DNA of 64,000 nt from Bdellovibrio bacteriovorus (GCF_001592735.1 NZ_LUKE01000001.1:1647018-1711017); one strand, 5' to 3'. Positions 1 to 9,520 are shown, numbered from the stretch's first letter. A program made the numbers and translations. Notes: a model not told the origin generated them from the sequence alone.

Positions 1-1956
1 GGGGGATTAAGACGTGAACTTTTTGATTCGCTTCTTTATTGGAATCCTTCTGTAAAACTTAATGCGCAAGGTGAAGCAAAAGTGGAAGTTCCGCTCAATG
101 ATTCCACGACCAGTTTCCGCATTGTGGCGATTGCGACTCAAGGGCTTGATGAATTTGGCACGGGATGGACAAGCATTCAGTCCTCGCAAGATATCATGAT
201 CATGCCGGGTCTTGCCGGGGTCGCACGTCAGGGGGATGATTTTGCCGCGGGATTTACAGTCCGTAATGCCACTAAAGAAAAACAACAGATCGCAGTGTCT
301 TTAAAAACGCTGCCGGATGTTTCGGGCTTTGGTGTGCAAATGGTGTCGCTATCCCCAGGTGAATCAAAGGAAGTTCAGTGGAATATCAAAGTTCCGGTGA
401 CGGCGTCTTTAGATTACATTGTGACCGCAAAAACTCCTCAAGGAAAATTCTTAGACGAAATTAAGAAGGCCCAAAAAGTATTACCGGTCCGTGTTGCTAG
501 GGTTTATCAAAGCGAGTGGGGACAGTGGCCCGAATTTTCGAAGTTGTCATTGCAAGCGCCAGAGGGGGCTTCCCAAAAAAGCCTGGTATTTGAAGTTAGT
601 GAAGGCTTGGGTGGGTCAACGACCGGTTTAAAAGAGTATTGGGAAAATTACTATTACAACTGTCTTGAACAACAAGTTTCTAAAGCGGTGTCCTTAAAAG
701 ATAAAAAATTATGGAGTCAGATTTCTGCGAAGTTTGGATCTTACTTAGATAGTAACGGTTTATTAAAATACTTCCCCTCGTCCACTGAAGGCAGTGTGAT
801 CCTAACCGCTTACGTTTTAAGTGTTGCGAATGAAGCGGGCTTAGAAATAGATGACGGTATCGAAGACCGCATGCTCTATGCTTTAAGCCAGTATGCAGAG
901 GGACGCTTAAAAACAAATGACTTTAGTTATGCTGATGGCAATTTACGTAAGGTGATGGTGTTTGAGGCCTTGTCTCGGCATCGTCGTTTGAATTTGGACC
1001 TGCTCACGTCCATTGAGTATCTGCCATCACAATGGCCACTGCATACTTTAGTTGAATGGTATCAAATCTTGCTTTGGGAAAAGGACGCTCCGAACAGAGC
1101 TAAAGAATTGCAAAACTTAGAAAGCATTTTGCGTAATAAGTTTTATTTCTCTGCCAAGCGTTTGCAACTGCGCGATGAAGGTTTAGAAAAAATGCCGTGG
1201 ATGATGCGTGATACAGAGAGTGCTTTGATTCGTTTGGTGTTAACAACCATGTCTCAAGAAAGCTGGCAAAGTGACGTGCCACGTCTGTATTCTGGCCTGA
1301 TCAGTCGCCAAGAGAATGGAAATTGGCAAACGACCACAAACAATGCTTGGGGTCGGGTTATGATGGATAAGGTGAAGCAAAAGTATTCTAAAGACAAAGT
1401 CGAAGGCAGCTTTAGCTTTAAACTGGGAACGCAAACTGCGACCCATTCATGGGCTAAAGCCCAAGAGGGTGCTTACGAGCTTCCTTGGCAAACTGAAAAT
1501 CTGACCACGTGGAATCAGCAAGGTGCAGGAAAACCTTGGATCACGGTTTCAGTGAAGGCGGCAGTTCCGGTCACCAAACCTATTTTTGCCGGATTTAATG
1601 TTGAAAAGACCATTACACCCGTAAATCAGAAGAAAAAGGGTGCATGGAGTGTCGGGGATGTCGCTAAAGTCACGTTAAAGGTGAAAACGCCAGCCCCTCA
1701 ATCTTGGGTCGTGATCGAAGATCCGGTGCCAGCGGGGGCGAGCATTTTACAAAGCTCGTTTGCAACGGCCACCGAACGCAAAGAAGAGCTTATCCGCAGC
1801 TATTATTCATGGTTTAATAGTGAAGAGACCATGGAGTACACGATTCGTTTTAATCAACCCGGAGCTTTCGTTTTACCGATTTCCAGAGTTGAAGCGATGT
1901 ACAGTCCGGATTTATTTGCGGAACTTCCAGAGTCTCAGTGGGTGATAGAAAAATGA
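1..1956 (+). CDS. Bacterial alpha-2-macroglobulin family protein, C-terminal part (5' end outside window)
   Basis: The reading frame is open from the first base, so this is the 3' part of a longer gene; bacterial alpha-2-macroglobulins are usually about 1500-1900 residues and about 650 are seen here. The strongest evidence is a Cys-Leu-Glu-Gln thioester motif with its Cys codon at 661-663, in the position where these proteins carry the reactive thioester used to trap attacking proteases in the periplasm. The start of the visible part resembles the macroglobulin domain before the thioester domain. The stop overlaps the downstream penicillin-binding protein 1C start by 4 nt (ATGA). Pairing with PBP1C is typical of this family, in which protease trapping is thought to protect a breached envelope. 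The signal peptide or lipobox lies outside the window. Confidence 0.93.
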   Translation, partial: GGLRRELFDSLLYWNPSVKLNAQGEAKVEVPLNDSTTSFRIVAIATQGLDEFGTGWTSIQSSQDIMIMPGLAGVARQGDDFAAGFTVRNATKEKQQIAVSLKTLPDVSGFGVQMVSLSPGESKEVQWNIKVPVTASLDYIVTAKTPQGKFLDEIKKAQKVLPVRVARVYQSEWGQWPEFSKLSLQAPEGASQKSLVFEVSEGLGGSTTGLKEYWENYYYNCLEQQVSKAVSLKDKKLWSQISAKFGSYLDSNGLLKYFPSSTEGSVILTAYVLSVANEAGLEIDDGIEDRMLYALSQYAEGRLKTNDFSYADGNLRKVMVFEALSRHRRLNLDLLTSIEYLPSQWPLHTLVEWYQILLWEKDAPNRAKELQNLESILRNKFYFSAKRLQLRDEGLEKMPWMMRDTESALIRLVLTTMSQESWQSDVPRLYSGLISRQENGNWQTTTNNAWGRVMMDKVKQKYSKDKVEGSFSFKLGTQTATHSWAKAQEGAYELPWQTENLTTWNQQGAGKPWITVSVKAAVPVTKPIFAGFNVEKTITPVNQKKKGAWSVGDVAKVTLKVKTPAPQSWVVIEDPVPAGASILQSSFATATERKEELIRSYYSWFNSEETMEYTIRFNQPGAFVLPISRVEAMYSPDLFAELPESQWVIEK

Positions 1957-3980
1957 AGATAAAGAAGTATCGTTATCTTATGGTAGGCACAATCTTGGTC
2001 GCAGCTTTGGCGGCGGCGGCTTTTGTGGCCTCTGTCGAAAAGCCATTGGGCTTCGAGCAGGTGAAAAGCCAATATAAGATTTCAGAGCTTGTTGTCTTAG
2101 ATTCTAACGGCACGGCCTTACATCGTTGGCGGCAAAACAAACTTCAAAAAACTGTGGCGTGGACGTCTTTATCCAGTATGTCGCCATCTTTACCAAAGGC
2201 CGTTTTAAAGTCAGAGGATCGAAAATTCTATTCTCACTCAGGCGTTGATCTTAAAGCCCTAGGAGCTAGCTTTTATCAGCGTCTGTTCCGTCGGTCCCCA
2301 CGTGGGGCAAGTACCATTTCCATGCAGATGGCTAAACTGATTTCGACACAAAGATCCCAATACGATGGTTATGCGGGAAAAATAAAACAGATCATCGCCG
2401 CTATCAAATTAGAAAATTCATGGACGAAAGATCAAATCTTAGAGGCGTATTTAAATCTGGTCTCTTTTCGCGGCGAGTACCGCGGGATCGCCAGTGTTTC
2501 AGAAGCTTTGTTTGAAAAACGCCCGGCGGGTTTGACGTTAAAAGAATCCACGTTGTTGGCGGTTTTAGTACGTTCACCGAATGCAAACTTGCAGGCCTGG
2601 AGTCAGCGGGCCTGCTGGCAAGAGCGCGCTTATTGTCGTGATATGCATGAATGGATTTATCGAAATTCTAAAAAACCTGCGGGCAATATTTCTGAAAAGA
2701 AAGCCATTCATTTTGCTCAACGTTTGCATAATCAAGGACTCAAGGGCGAAGTAAAAACTTATCTCCATCGTGATGTGCAGCTGTATGCTCAAGAGCTGAT
2801 GCAGTCACACATCAAGGGTTTAAAAGATCGCAACGTCAATGATGCGGCGGTGATGGTGGTGGAAAATAAAACCGGTCAGGTGTGGGCTTATGTGGGTGGC
2901 ACAGGGCTCAGCGAAGAAACTTTGTATGTTGATGGCTTACAATCTTTTCGTCAGGCAGGTTCGACTTTAAAGCCGTTTCTTTATGCCACAGCTTTTGAGC
3001 GCGGTATTTTATCGCCGGATTCTTGGCTTGAAGATTCCGGCGTAGATATTGTTTTTGATAATGGAGTTTACAAGCCGCAGAATCACGACCGTAAGTTTTA
3101 TGGTTGGGTCAAAGCCAAGACGGCATTGGGATCTTCACTTAATGTGCCAGCGGTAAAAGTATTTAAACTTTTAAATGATACGACTTTTTATTCTAAACTT
3201 CAGTCGTTGCATTTTAAAAAATTAGAAGATCCTGAACACTATGGACCTGCCTTGGCTTTGGGGGTCGCGGATGTCACGTTAGAAGATCTTATTCAAAGTT
3301 ATCGCACGCTGGCTAACGGTGGTATGTATTCAACTTTGAACTTTACTCAAGATGACATCTCAAGCACGGAAAAAGTTTTTTCTGAAGAAAGTTCTGCTCA
3401 AGTGACAGAGATCTTAACGGCCAGTGAAAATCGCGCGTTGGGGTTCGGCCTAGATTCTGTGTTGTCTTTACCGGGCGTGGCCGTAAAAACGGGCACCAGC
3501 AAAGATATGCGTGATAATTGGACCGTTGGTTATAACGAACGATTTACCGTAGGCGTTTGGGTCGGAAACTTTAATGGGGCTCCGATGTGGAACGTGATGG
3601 GGGTCACTGGTGCGGCGCCAATTTGGCGCAATATTATGGAATATTTAGAGGAAAAATATCCATCAAAAGTATCAGGGATTCAAAAAACAAAATTGGCCGA
3701 AAGTTCCAAGCCTGAAAGATTTCCGAAAGCGCGCATCGTGTACCCACAAAATGGAATGGTCTTAGCTTTAGATCCCGCGATCCCGAAAAAAAATCAAAGA
3801 ATGCCTTTGATCGCCGAAGCCACCGGTGAAGGTCGTATTGAGTGGAGGATTAACGGCATAAAAAAAGCGGCCTCTCAAAAAGCCGGAACCTTTATGTGGA
3901 CTCCGGTTTTAGGTAAACACCGCTTTGAACTATTTAAGAATGGGCAGCTCGCCCAGTCCGTGGAAGTCTTAGTAAAATAA
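1953..3980 (+). CDS. pbpC: Penicillin-binding protein 1C (bifunctional transglycosylase/transpeptidase)
   Basis: Peptidoglycan synthase anchored in the inner membrane, about 675 residues. An N-terminal membrane helix (about residues 8-28) is followed by a GT51 glycosyltransferase domain with the EDRKFYSHSG motif (catalytic Glu about 88), RGASTISMQ and a GKIKQ..AIKLE-like motif. The transpeptidase domain has STLK (Ser about 337), SLN and KTG (Lys about 512). The C-terminus from about 590 matches the PBP1C C-terminal domain. I chose ATG 1953, which overlaps the macroglobulin stop by 4 nt; an in-frame GTG at 1938 would add five residues. It ends 1 nt before the convergent OsmC gene. Coupling to the macroglobulin gene suggests envelope repair. 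Confidence 0.95.
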   Translation: MKIKKYRYLMVGTILVAALAAAAFVASVEKPLGFEQVKSQYKISELVVLDSNGTALHRWRQNKLQKTVAWTSLSSMSPSLPKAVLKSEDRKFYSHSGVDLKALGASFYQRLFRRSPRGASTISMQMAKLISTQRSQYDGYAGKIKQIIAAIKLENSWTKDQILEAYLNLVSFRGEYRGIASVSEALFEKRPAGLTLKESTLLAVLVRSPNANLQAWSQRACWQERAYCRDMHEWIYRNSKKPAGNISEKKAIHFAQRLHNQGLKGEVKTYLHRDVQLYAQELMQSHIKGLKDRNVNDAAVMVVENKTGQVWAYVGGTGLSEETLYVDGLQSFRQAGSTLKPFLYATAFERGILSPDSWLEDSGVDIVFDNGVYKPQNHDRKFYGWVKAKTALGSSLNVPAVKVFKLLNDTTFYSKLQSLHFKKLEDPEHYGPALALGVADVTLEDLIQSYRTLANGGMYSTLNFTQDDISSTEKVFSEESSAQVTEILTASENRALGFGLDSVLSLPGVAVKTGTSKDMRDNWTVGYNERFTVGVWVGNFNGAPMWNVMGVTGAAPIWRNIMEYLEEKYPSKVSGIQKTKLAESSKPERFPKARIVYPQNGMVLALDPAIPKKNQRMPLIAEATGEGRIEWRINGIKKAASQKAGTFMWTPVLGKHRFELFKNGQLAQSVEVLVK

Positions 3981-3981
3981 A

Positions 3982-4389
3982 TTAGATGTCGTAATGAAAT
4001 GCGACGGGCAATGCGAGATCTGGATGCAAGCTGACCTTTACGGGGCAGTTAAGTGCAAGATCTTCAAGTCTTTTGCGATGCTCGTGCGGAACAGATTGTG
4101 GTAAATGTAAACCCACCGTGAGCTTTGCCACACGACGAGGATTTAAGGCCATTTCTTTATCTACGGTGACGCGCGAGCCTTTAAGATTGATGCCGTCTTT
4201 TTCGGCATGAATAGCCATAGTCGTTAACATACAAGTGCCTGTAGCGACGCCTAAAAGATCTGTCGGAGAGAAAGCTTCACCGCGACCGTTGTTGTCTTTC
4301 GGAGCATCGGTAGAGATGCGCGAATTAGAAGGGCCATGCGTGGCCTCACAACGTTTTTCACCTTGATACAAAGCCGACATTTTAACCAT
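3982..4389 (-). CDS. OsmC/Ohr-family peroxiredoxin-like protein
   Basis: 135-residue protein of the OsmC/Ohr superfamily, which reduces organic or inorganic hydroperoxides with two conserved cysteines. Both are present: Cys53 in the DLLGVATGTCMLT helix and Cys115 in LNCPV. The helix pattern is closer to generic OsmC (YhfA-like) than to true Ohr, which is present separately at 18460. The start at 4389 is supported by AGAGG five bases upstream; a second Met three codons later would be too far from it. It lies 14 nt after the response regulator stop on the same strand, so it could be the last gene of that operon. It is convergent with pbpC. Confidence 0.88.
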   Translation of the reverse strand: MVKMSALYQGEKRCEATHGPSNSRISTDAPKDNNGRGEAFSPTDLLGVATGTCMLTTMAIHAEKDGINLKGSRVTVDKEMALNPRRVAKLTVGLHLPQSVPHEHRKRLEDLALNCPVKVSLHPDLALPVAFHYDI

Positions 4390-4403
4390 GGGAACCTCTG
4401 GAG

Positions 4404-4904
4404 CTAAGAAGACATTCCTTCGATAATTTTGCGTAAGCGCATTTCTGAAGACTTAGACATGTCTGTATAGATTTTACGTAAATGATTAGATCGAACGGGG
4501 TCATTTTTAGAACCCTTCATTTCGCGGCCGAATTTTAAAGCCGCACAAACGCTTTCAATCACTAACTTCTTTTTTGAATCTTTAGTGATGAAATCAAAAG
4601 CACCTAAGGAAAGAGCTTCGAGAGCCCGTGAATGGTCGCCGTGCGCGGTCAAAACCACAAAAGGAGTCATTTGACCCAAAGAGCGAACATAAGCCAAAAA
4701 CTTAAGACCATTCATTTGCGGCATTTCGATATCTGAAAGAATCGTGTCGAATTCTTGTGCTTTTACGAATTCTAAAGCGGCCGTGCCGTCTTCAGCCTCC
4801 ACGATTTCATCCACAAATTCTTTAAGAAAATGTTTAAGAAGCTCGCGAATGTCAGCATCATCTTCTACAATCAGAAGACGGCTTTTTTCTTCTTGAAGCA
4901 TCAA
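4404..4904 (-). CDS. Single-domain response regulator with short basic C-terminal tail
   Basis: 166 residues. The receiver domain (about 8-120) has an acidic pair Glu14/Asp15, phospho-acceptor Asp58 in LSDIEMPQMNG, Thr86 and Lys108. After it comes only a basic tail of about 40 residues with no recognisable DNA-binding or enzymatic domain, so it probably acts by protein contact or as the end of a phosphorelay. It lies 17 nt downstream of the hybrid kinase and is probably co-transcribed with it and the Hpt gene. The likely phosphoryl route is kinase His184 to Asp484, then Hpt His47, then this Asp58; this is inferred from gene order and domain content. Confidence 0.9.
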   Translation of the reverse strand: MMLQEEKSRLLIVEDDADIRELLKHFLKEFVDEIVEAEDGTAALEFVKAQEFDTILSDIEMPQMNGLKFLAYVRSLGQMTPFVVLTAHGDHSRALEALSLGAFDFITKDSKKKLVIESVCAALKFGREMKGSKNDPVRSNHLRKIYTDMSKSSEMRLRKIIEGMSS

Positions 4905-4921
4905 GCTCTCCCACAGTCGGT

Positions 4922-6589
4922 CTATACAGAGTACCGGTTGATGACCTTCACCAGAGTTTCTTTTTTAAACGGTTTAGCAATGTGGTCATTGCATCCTGCC
5001 TGCAAAGATTTCTGGCGATCCTCCGAAAGGGCGTGGGCCGTTAGCGCAATAATCGGAGTGGGGCGGCGATGTTGTTCCGTTTCCCACTCCCGAATAGAGT
5101 GCGTGGCCGCATATCCGTCCAATTCGGGCATTTGCACGTCCATAAAGACGATGTCAAACTCAGTGGACTTTATCTTATCTATGGCCTCAAGTCCATTGTG
5201 CGCTTCAATAATTTCATAGGGCTCGTTTTTTAAATAATGCGTGAAAAGAGTGCGATTGTCCTCGGTGTCGTCGGCCACTAAAATGCGCAAGCGCTTCTCT
5301 GAAGCCTTGGCCGCAACTTCAGAAGTTGGCGCAAAGTCCAAATTCTCGCGTTCCATGGTGAAAGGTTTAATCGCTGGGCTGAGGGTTTGTTCATGATGTG
5401 GCAGGGTGAAATAAAAAGTCGTTCCTCGGCCCTCATGGCTTTTAAACCAGATTTGTCCGCCCATAAGCTCAATAAGACTTTTAGAGATTGCTAAACCCAA
5501 TCCTGTGCCTCCAAAGCGGCGATGGATGGAGTTGTCGGCTTGAGAGAATTTTTGGAAAATCAAACTTTGGCGTTCTGAAGGAATGCCTAATCCAGTATCG
5601 CTGACGCTAAACAGCAAGGTGTCCTTGCGTGACGGGCTTTTGCTAACAGATAAAGTTACCGAACCTTTTTCGGTAAACTTTAAAGCGTTCCCCACAAGAT
5701 TGATTAATACCTGACGCAGCTTGTGGGGGTCCCCACTTAAAGTGGACGCAATTCCATGATGAATGCTGGAAGAATAATTTAGTCCTTTAGTTTGGGCGCG
5801 CGGACGCATGATGTCTTCGACATCCATCAAAAGGGACGTAAGATCAAAGGGAATATTTTCGATAGTGACTTCACCAGCCTCGATTTTTGATAAATCCAAA
5901 ATATCATTTACCAGCGTCAGTAAGACCTCACCGGCTTTACCAAAAATGGTGACGTAGTACTCTTGATCGGCATTGAGCTTGGTGTCTTTTAAAAGATCGG
6001 CCATGCCCAGCATCGCATTCATTGGCGTACGAATTTCATGACTCATCTTTGCTAAGAATTCAGATTTTGCTTGAGAGTTTCTTAAGGCGGCATCTCTTTC
6101 CAGAATCAAATTATTTTCGATGCGACGAAGCTCGCCAATTTTAATTTGGGCTTCTTTGTATAAACCGCGTTGATTGGCCAAGGTTTTTTCAAGCTCTTTG
6201 ATTTGTGCTTCGGTGGTGACTAAGCTATTGCGATAGGTCAGCGTCTGTTTTTCCAGAAGGTCTTTGCTTTCTTTAAGTTCATTCAATGCCTGGGAAAGGC
6301 TGACACAGCCGTCATAGACTTCTTTAAGGCTCCCGCGTGCTTGGGGATGGGCTTTTAAAAATGCGGCATTCCGTGACGTCAGTGTTTTAAGGCTGACAGA
6401 AAGTTCATGTAACGGAATGAAAACATGTCGGCGCAAATAAACGGAAGTAATGACAAAACCGACAAGAAATAAAATAGAAACAAAATAAGAGGTCAGAGAA
6501 ATATAACCAAAGATGGAGGTGACGGAAATAACTCCGACCAACAGCAGAACCGATACGAAAAATAATATTCGGTTCCTGCTGCCGTTCAT
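4922..6589 (-). CDS. Membrane-bound hybrid sensor histidine kinase
   Basis: 555 residues. Two adjacent transmembrane helices (about 9-28 and 34-51) have almost no periplasmic loop, so the sensor may be within the membrane or in the coiled coil that follows (about 90-175). Then come HisKA with phospho-acceptor His184 in [11 protein letters not shown], HATPase_c with N-box Asn301, DTGLGIP and GGTGLGL boxes, and a C-terminal receiver with Asp484 in [11 protein letters not shown]. Kinase and receiver motifs are intact. The gene sits between the Hpt gene (13 nt upstream) and the response regulator (17 nt downstream), giving all four phosphorelay modules in one operon. The signal is unknown. Confidence 0.93.
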   Translation of the reverse strand: MNGSRNRILFFVSVLLLVGVISVTSIFGYISLTSYFVSILFLVGFVITSVYLRRHVFIPLHELSVSLKTLTSRNAAFLKAHPQARGSLKEVYDGCVSLSQALNELKESKDLLEKQTLTYRNSLVTTEAQIKELEKTLANQRGLYKEAQIKIGELRRIENNLILERDAALRNSQAKSEFLAKMSHEIRTPMNAMLGMADLLKDTKLNADQEYYVTIFGKAGEVLLTLVNDILDLSKIEAGEVTIENIPFDLTSLLMDVEDIMRPRAQTKGLNYSSSIHHGIASTLSGDPHKLRQVLINLVGNALKFTEKGSVTLSVSKSPSRKDTLLFSVSDTGLGIPSERQSLIFQKFSQADNSIHRRFGGTGLGLAISKSLIELMGGQIWFKSHEGRGTTFYFTLPHHEQTLSPAIKPFTMERENLDFAPTSEVAAKASEKRLRILVADDTEDNRTLFTHYLKNEPYEIIEAHNGLEAIDKIKSTEFDIVFMDVQMPELDGYAATHSIREWETEQHRRPTPIIALTAHALSEDRQKSLQAGCNDHIAKPFKKETLVKVINRYSV

Positions 6590-6601
6590 TGATGTCCTTC
6601 T

Positions 6602-6907
6602 TTACATGTTGACGTATCTTATCTCGATGTTCAGGAAATGCGTTTCCATGCGCTTTACAAGCTCAGGAAGCGGATCATGGTCGTTGCCCTTAGAGGCCTT
6701 TTCCATTTGCGCTGCAAGCTCGCTTAACTCATTAAAACCGTATCCGGCTGCGGCTCCCTTAATCTTGTGGGCAAGTTGGGAAATCGCATTCAGATCATCT
6801 TTTTGCACCAACGCTCGAAGTGTCTCGATGTCTTTTTTTCTATTCTCTACAAATTGAGGCACTAGATCTTGCAAATCGGCGTCGATCTCAACTATCGATT
6901 TTATCAT
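6602..6907 (-). CDS. Hpt (histidine phosphotransfer) domain protein
   Basis: 101-residue single-domain Hpt protein. The phospho-accepting histidine is His47 in AHKIKGAAAGYG, and the surrounding helices match the four-helix Hpt fold. I chose ATG 6907 because AAGGAG lies nine bases upstream; a longer reading from a TTG at 6949 would put this ribosome binding site inside the coding region. It is the first gene of the operon Hpt, hybrid kinase, response regulator (and possibly OsmC) and would shuttle phosphate between the kinase receiver and the stand-alone regulator. Confidence 0.92.
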   Translation of the reverse strand: MIKSIVEIDADLQDLVPQFVENRKKDIETLRALVQKDDLNAISQLAHKIKGAAAGYGFNELSELAAQMEKASKGNDHDPLPELVKRMETHFLNIEIRYVNM

Positions 6908-7013
6908 TTCCTTTGACTCCTTATGCTTGAAGTCTACCGACTTTTTCAATGCATTTTAGAATATAACTTTGTTTATTGCATACTTTTAATTGCTTCAAAA
7001 AGTAGCATTACAA

Positions 7014-7050
7014 TGGACTCAGTTCCCAATGAACATCATTGACGAGTCCA
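7014..7050. other. Two-tier inverted repeat downstream of exported-protein gene
   Basis: Outer arms TGGACTC (7014-7020) and GAGTCCA (7044-7050) enclose inner arms CAATG (7027-7031) and CATTG (7037-7041), giving a possible stem-loop with an asymmetric internal loop. It lies between the minus-strand gene ending at 7083 and the Hpt operon start at 6907. There is no T-tract in either direction, so it is not a standard intrinsic terminator. It could be a 3' end structure or an operator for the Hpt operon. Confidence 0.4.
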
Positions 7051-7082
7051 GTGTCTTTGGTCACGCAATTTAAACGTAAAAT

Positions 7083-7466
7083 TTAGTCGTGAGTTTTATG
7101 GCAAATAAGATTTAGTTTTTCGGTTTTCTTTTTATAAATCGCGTGGAAAGCGCTATTTCCCTGATCATATAAAAGTTGTGCTTCCACGGAAACATCGCTT
7201 CCGTACCAAAGTTGCAGGTAATAATCTTGTTGAAAAATAGGAATTTGGTACACCTTAGTATCTGAACTTTCCAGAACCTCTGCGTTATAAATTCGGTCGA
7301 TCTTCCCCAGGGTCATATTTTGGGCAAGATCAAAATACTGCTTCAGACGTACAACGACCTCACCGCCGGGTTTACTTCCTAAACCGCACAGGTACACCGA
7401 GCTTTCATCCGCGAAGGCCCATGACCAAGAAAATAGAATGCCGATACAAAGGCATTTTAAACGCAT
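7083..7466 (-). CDS. Exported protein of unknown function
   Basis: 127 residues with a clear Sec signal peptide (about 1-19, cleavage near AFA-DES). The mature part is a short beta-rich domain with two cysteines, Cys27 near the start and Cys122 near the end, that could form a disulfide in the periplasm. I do not recognise a family. It is monocistronic, with about 165 bp to the divergent porin gene on one side and 175 bp containing an inverted repeat on the other. Coding status is supported by the signal peptide and genome-like codon use. Confidence 0.75.
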   Translation of the reverse strand: MRLKCLCIGILFSWSWAFADESSVYLCGLGSKPGGEVVVRLKQYFDLAQNMTLGKIDRIYNAEVLESSDTKVYQIPIFQQDYYLQLWYGSDVSVEAQLLYDQGNSAFHAIYKKKTEKLNLICHKTHD

Positions 7467-7631
7467 AGAAACTTATCGAATTAATGATTTCAGAGCTAAA
7501 CGCAACCGGCCTGGTCTTACGCCTAGATTTGAATGTGAGATTGCGAAATTGAAACCTCGTATTTAACGGAATCTCGAAATGATGCGGCAGATTCTTTGGG
7601 CCTCACCGATAAGGACTGCATAGGAGTTGCC

Positions 7632-8906
7632 ATGAAGCTCATCGCGACAATCTTGATTTTTTCTATGTCTGCAATCTCGGTGAGGGCCCAAGCCCAAGAA
7701 GGTGAACAGCGTTCGCCAGCCTCGTATCGTCCAAAAAGTTTAAGCGACGAAGCCGCAGGAAAAGACACTCGGGACCCCTTGCCCACCTTGGTTTCGCCGA
7801 CGGACAAAGATTCCGAATCGGGCGTGGAATTTGGCATCATCTATAAAGGTGAACTGAGCAGCGTCATGCAGGGGGGCTTGGATCAGCAGTCTTCTTATTT
7901 GGAAAATTTAGATGTTCGCCTGATGGTGAATACTGAGAAGTTGTTAGGCTGGAAAGGGGGAAGCCTCTTTTTATACGGTCTCGGGGATCGAGGATCGAGC
8001 GAAACGAATTCTCCCACGGTGAATGTGGGGGATATTCAAGGGACCAGCAATATCCAAACACCTTCCTCGCAGTTCATCTTGTATGAAGCTTGGTACCAGC
8101 AAATGTTCTTTGAAGACAAAGTTTCATTGCTTGTGGGCATGCATGACTTAAACAGTGAGTTTTATGCCGTCGATTCCTCCGCCTTATTTTTTAATGCGAG
8201 CTTCGGGATCGGCAAAGAAATGTCGCAAACAGGCGTGCATGGTCCGTCTATTTTTTCGGTGACGTCTTTGGCGGCTCGTTTGAAAGTGGAGCCTTCGGAA
8301 AATTTTTATATGCAAACGGCCGTCTTCAATGCTCAGGCCGGAGATCCCAATGATCATGAAGCCACCCATATCCGTGGTTTTGGCGATGATGGTTTGCTTT
8401 CTGTGACAGAGGCTGGAGTCCTTAATGTTGGCGGGCGCACATCCAAATTTGCGGTGGGCCTTTGGTCCTATGATCGCACATTTGATTCCCTCGAAGATGC
8501 CAGTCGCCAAGTGGCAAGCAAAGGATCTTACGTGATGGCTGACGTCGAGCTTGTGAAAGATTTAGCGGCCTTTGTTAAATATGGTCGGGCTTCAACAGAA
8601 AGCAATGCAGTGGGGGCTTGTCTGGCGGCGGGAATTCAATGGCAGCATTTGTTTTCAGATTCTTGGAATGACCGCTTAGGCTTGGGAATGGCCAAAGCCT
8701 ATTTAGGGGCAGAGCATTTGCGTTTGCAAGAAGCAGACGGGCTTAATATGGCGGATTCGGAAACGACTTATGAATTGAGTTATCGCTTTGAAGTTTTACC
8801 TTGGCTGGCTTTACAGCCGGACTTTCAATATGTCGTCAACCCCAGCGGCAATCGCGACATCGACGACGCGCAAGTGGGAACTTTGCGCGTAGAAATCAGC
8901 ATGTAA
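7632..8906 (+). CDS. OprB-like carbohydrate-selective porin
   Basis: 424-residue outer-membrane protein with a signal peptide (about 1-20) and a beta-barrel. The middle (TQTGVHGPSIF-type segment, a VGMHDLNSEFY motif and an LFFNASFGIG motif) matches the OprB/carbohydrate-selective porin family, whose members let sugars cross the outer membrane. The ORF can be read from a TTG at 7596, but ATG 7632 is preceded by AGGAG five bases away and starts directly with the signal peptide. It ends 2 nt before the convergent rsmG. No sugar-transport genes are adjacent, so the substrate cannot be inferred. Confidence 0.85.
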   Translation: MKLIATILIFSMSAISVRAQAQEGEQRSPASYRPKSLSDEAAGKDTRDPLPTLVSPTDKDSESGVEFGIIYKGELSSVMQGGLDQQSSYLENLDVRLMVNTEKLLGWKGGSLFLYGLGDRGSSETNSPTVNVGDIQGTSNIQTPSSQFILYEAWYQQMFFEDKVSLLVGMHDLNSEFYAVDSSALFFNASFGIGKEMSQTGVHGPSIFSVTSLAARLKVEPSENFYMQTAVFNAQAGDPNDHEATHIRGFGDDGLLSVTEAGVLNVGGRTSKFAVGLWSYDRTFDSLEDASRQVASKGSYVMADVELVKDLAAFVKYGRASTESNAVGACLAAGIQWQHLFSDSWNDRLGLGMAKAYLGAEHLRLQEADGLNMADSETTYELSYRFEVLPWLALQPDFQYVVNPSGNRDIDDAQVGTLRVEISM

Positions 8907-8908
8907 TT

Positions 8909-9520
8909 TTAAGGAATTAAAACCAGATGGCGCTCGACTTCTAAAAGAGGCGAGTGCAGGGTCTCGATTTGCGCCGTGACCGTTTTAAATTTCTTTTGGG
9001 CTAAAGCCATTTCTTCGTCGATCTTTTCTTTGCGACCTTTTAAAAGAAAATACTTTCCGCCTTTAGCAAAATAGTTCCGGCTCATGTCTAAAATCACATC
9101 AACAGGTTTAAATGCACGCGCACTGACGATTTCAATATCTTTTAAGTCCAAGGGAATTTCGCCGTTCACTTTTAAATTTGGCGCGATCGCTTGGCATTTT
9201 CTTAGGAACTCTTGTTTCTTGGGGCTTTTTTCAAACAGGTGATAAGTGGTTTTAGGAAATTGAATGGCGTAAACCACTCCCGGAAGTCCGCCACCAGAAC
9301 CAAAATCTGCCGCGACTTTCACGTGCGGAAATTTCTTTAAAGGCAAAAGGCAATCTATCAAGTGATTGTCGATCAATTCTTCAAAAGTCATCTTACGGCT
9401 AATAAGATTAAGCTCTTCATTGGAGGCCCAAAGAAGGTCGATATATTTTTTTAGACGAGGAATTTCTGATTCAGAAAAACCAAGCTCAATCATCAAAGGA
9501 ATTCTTTTGTCGAAATGCAT
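8909..9520 (-). CDS. rsmG: 16S rRNA (guanine527-N7)-methyltransferase RsmG
   Basis: 203 residues, the normal RsmG/GidB size. RsmG uses S-adenosylmethionine to methylate N7 of G527 in 16S rRNA; its loss often gives low-level streptomycin resistance. Visible motifs are LNLISRK near residue 38, the SAM-binding DFGSGGGLPG at about 72-81, SARAF about residue 133 and a late FLLKGRK. In many bacteria rsmG neighbours mnmG and parA/parB near the origin, but here it stands alone between a porin gene and a small unknown gene. It is convergent with the porin gene. Confidence 0.93.
   Translation of the reverse strand: MHFDKRIPLMIELGFSESEIPRLKKYIDLLWASNEELNLISRKMTFEELIDNHLIDCLLPLKKFPHVKVAADFGSGGGLPGVVYAIQFPKTTYHLFEKSPKKQEFLRKCQAIAPNLKVNGEIPLDLKDIEIVSARAFKPVDVILDMSRNYFAKGGKYFLLKGRKEKIDEEMALAQKKFKTVTAQIETLHSPLLEVERHLVLIP

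Noticed and set aside
1938-1952. GTG 1938 as the pbpC start
   Set aside because: It adds five polar residues before the membrane anchor; ATG 1953 gives the usual 4-nt overlap and a standard N-terminus. The GTG cannot be fully excluded.
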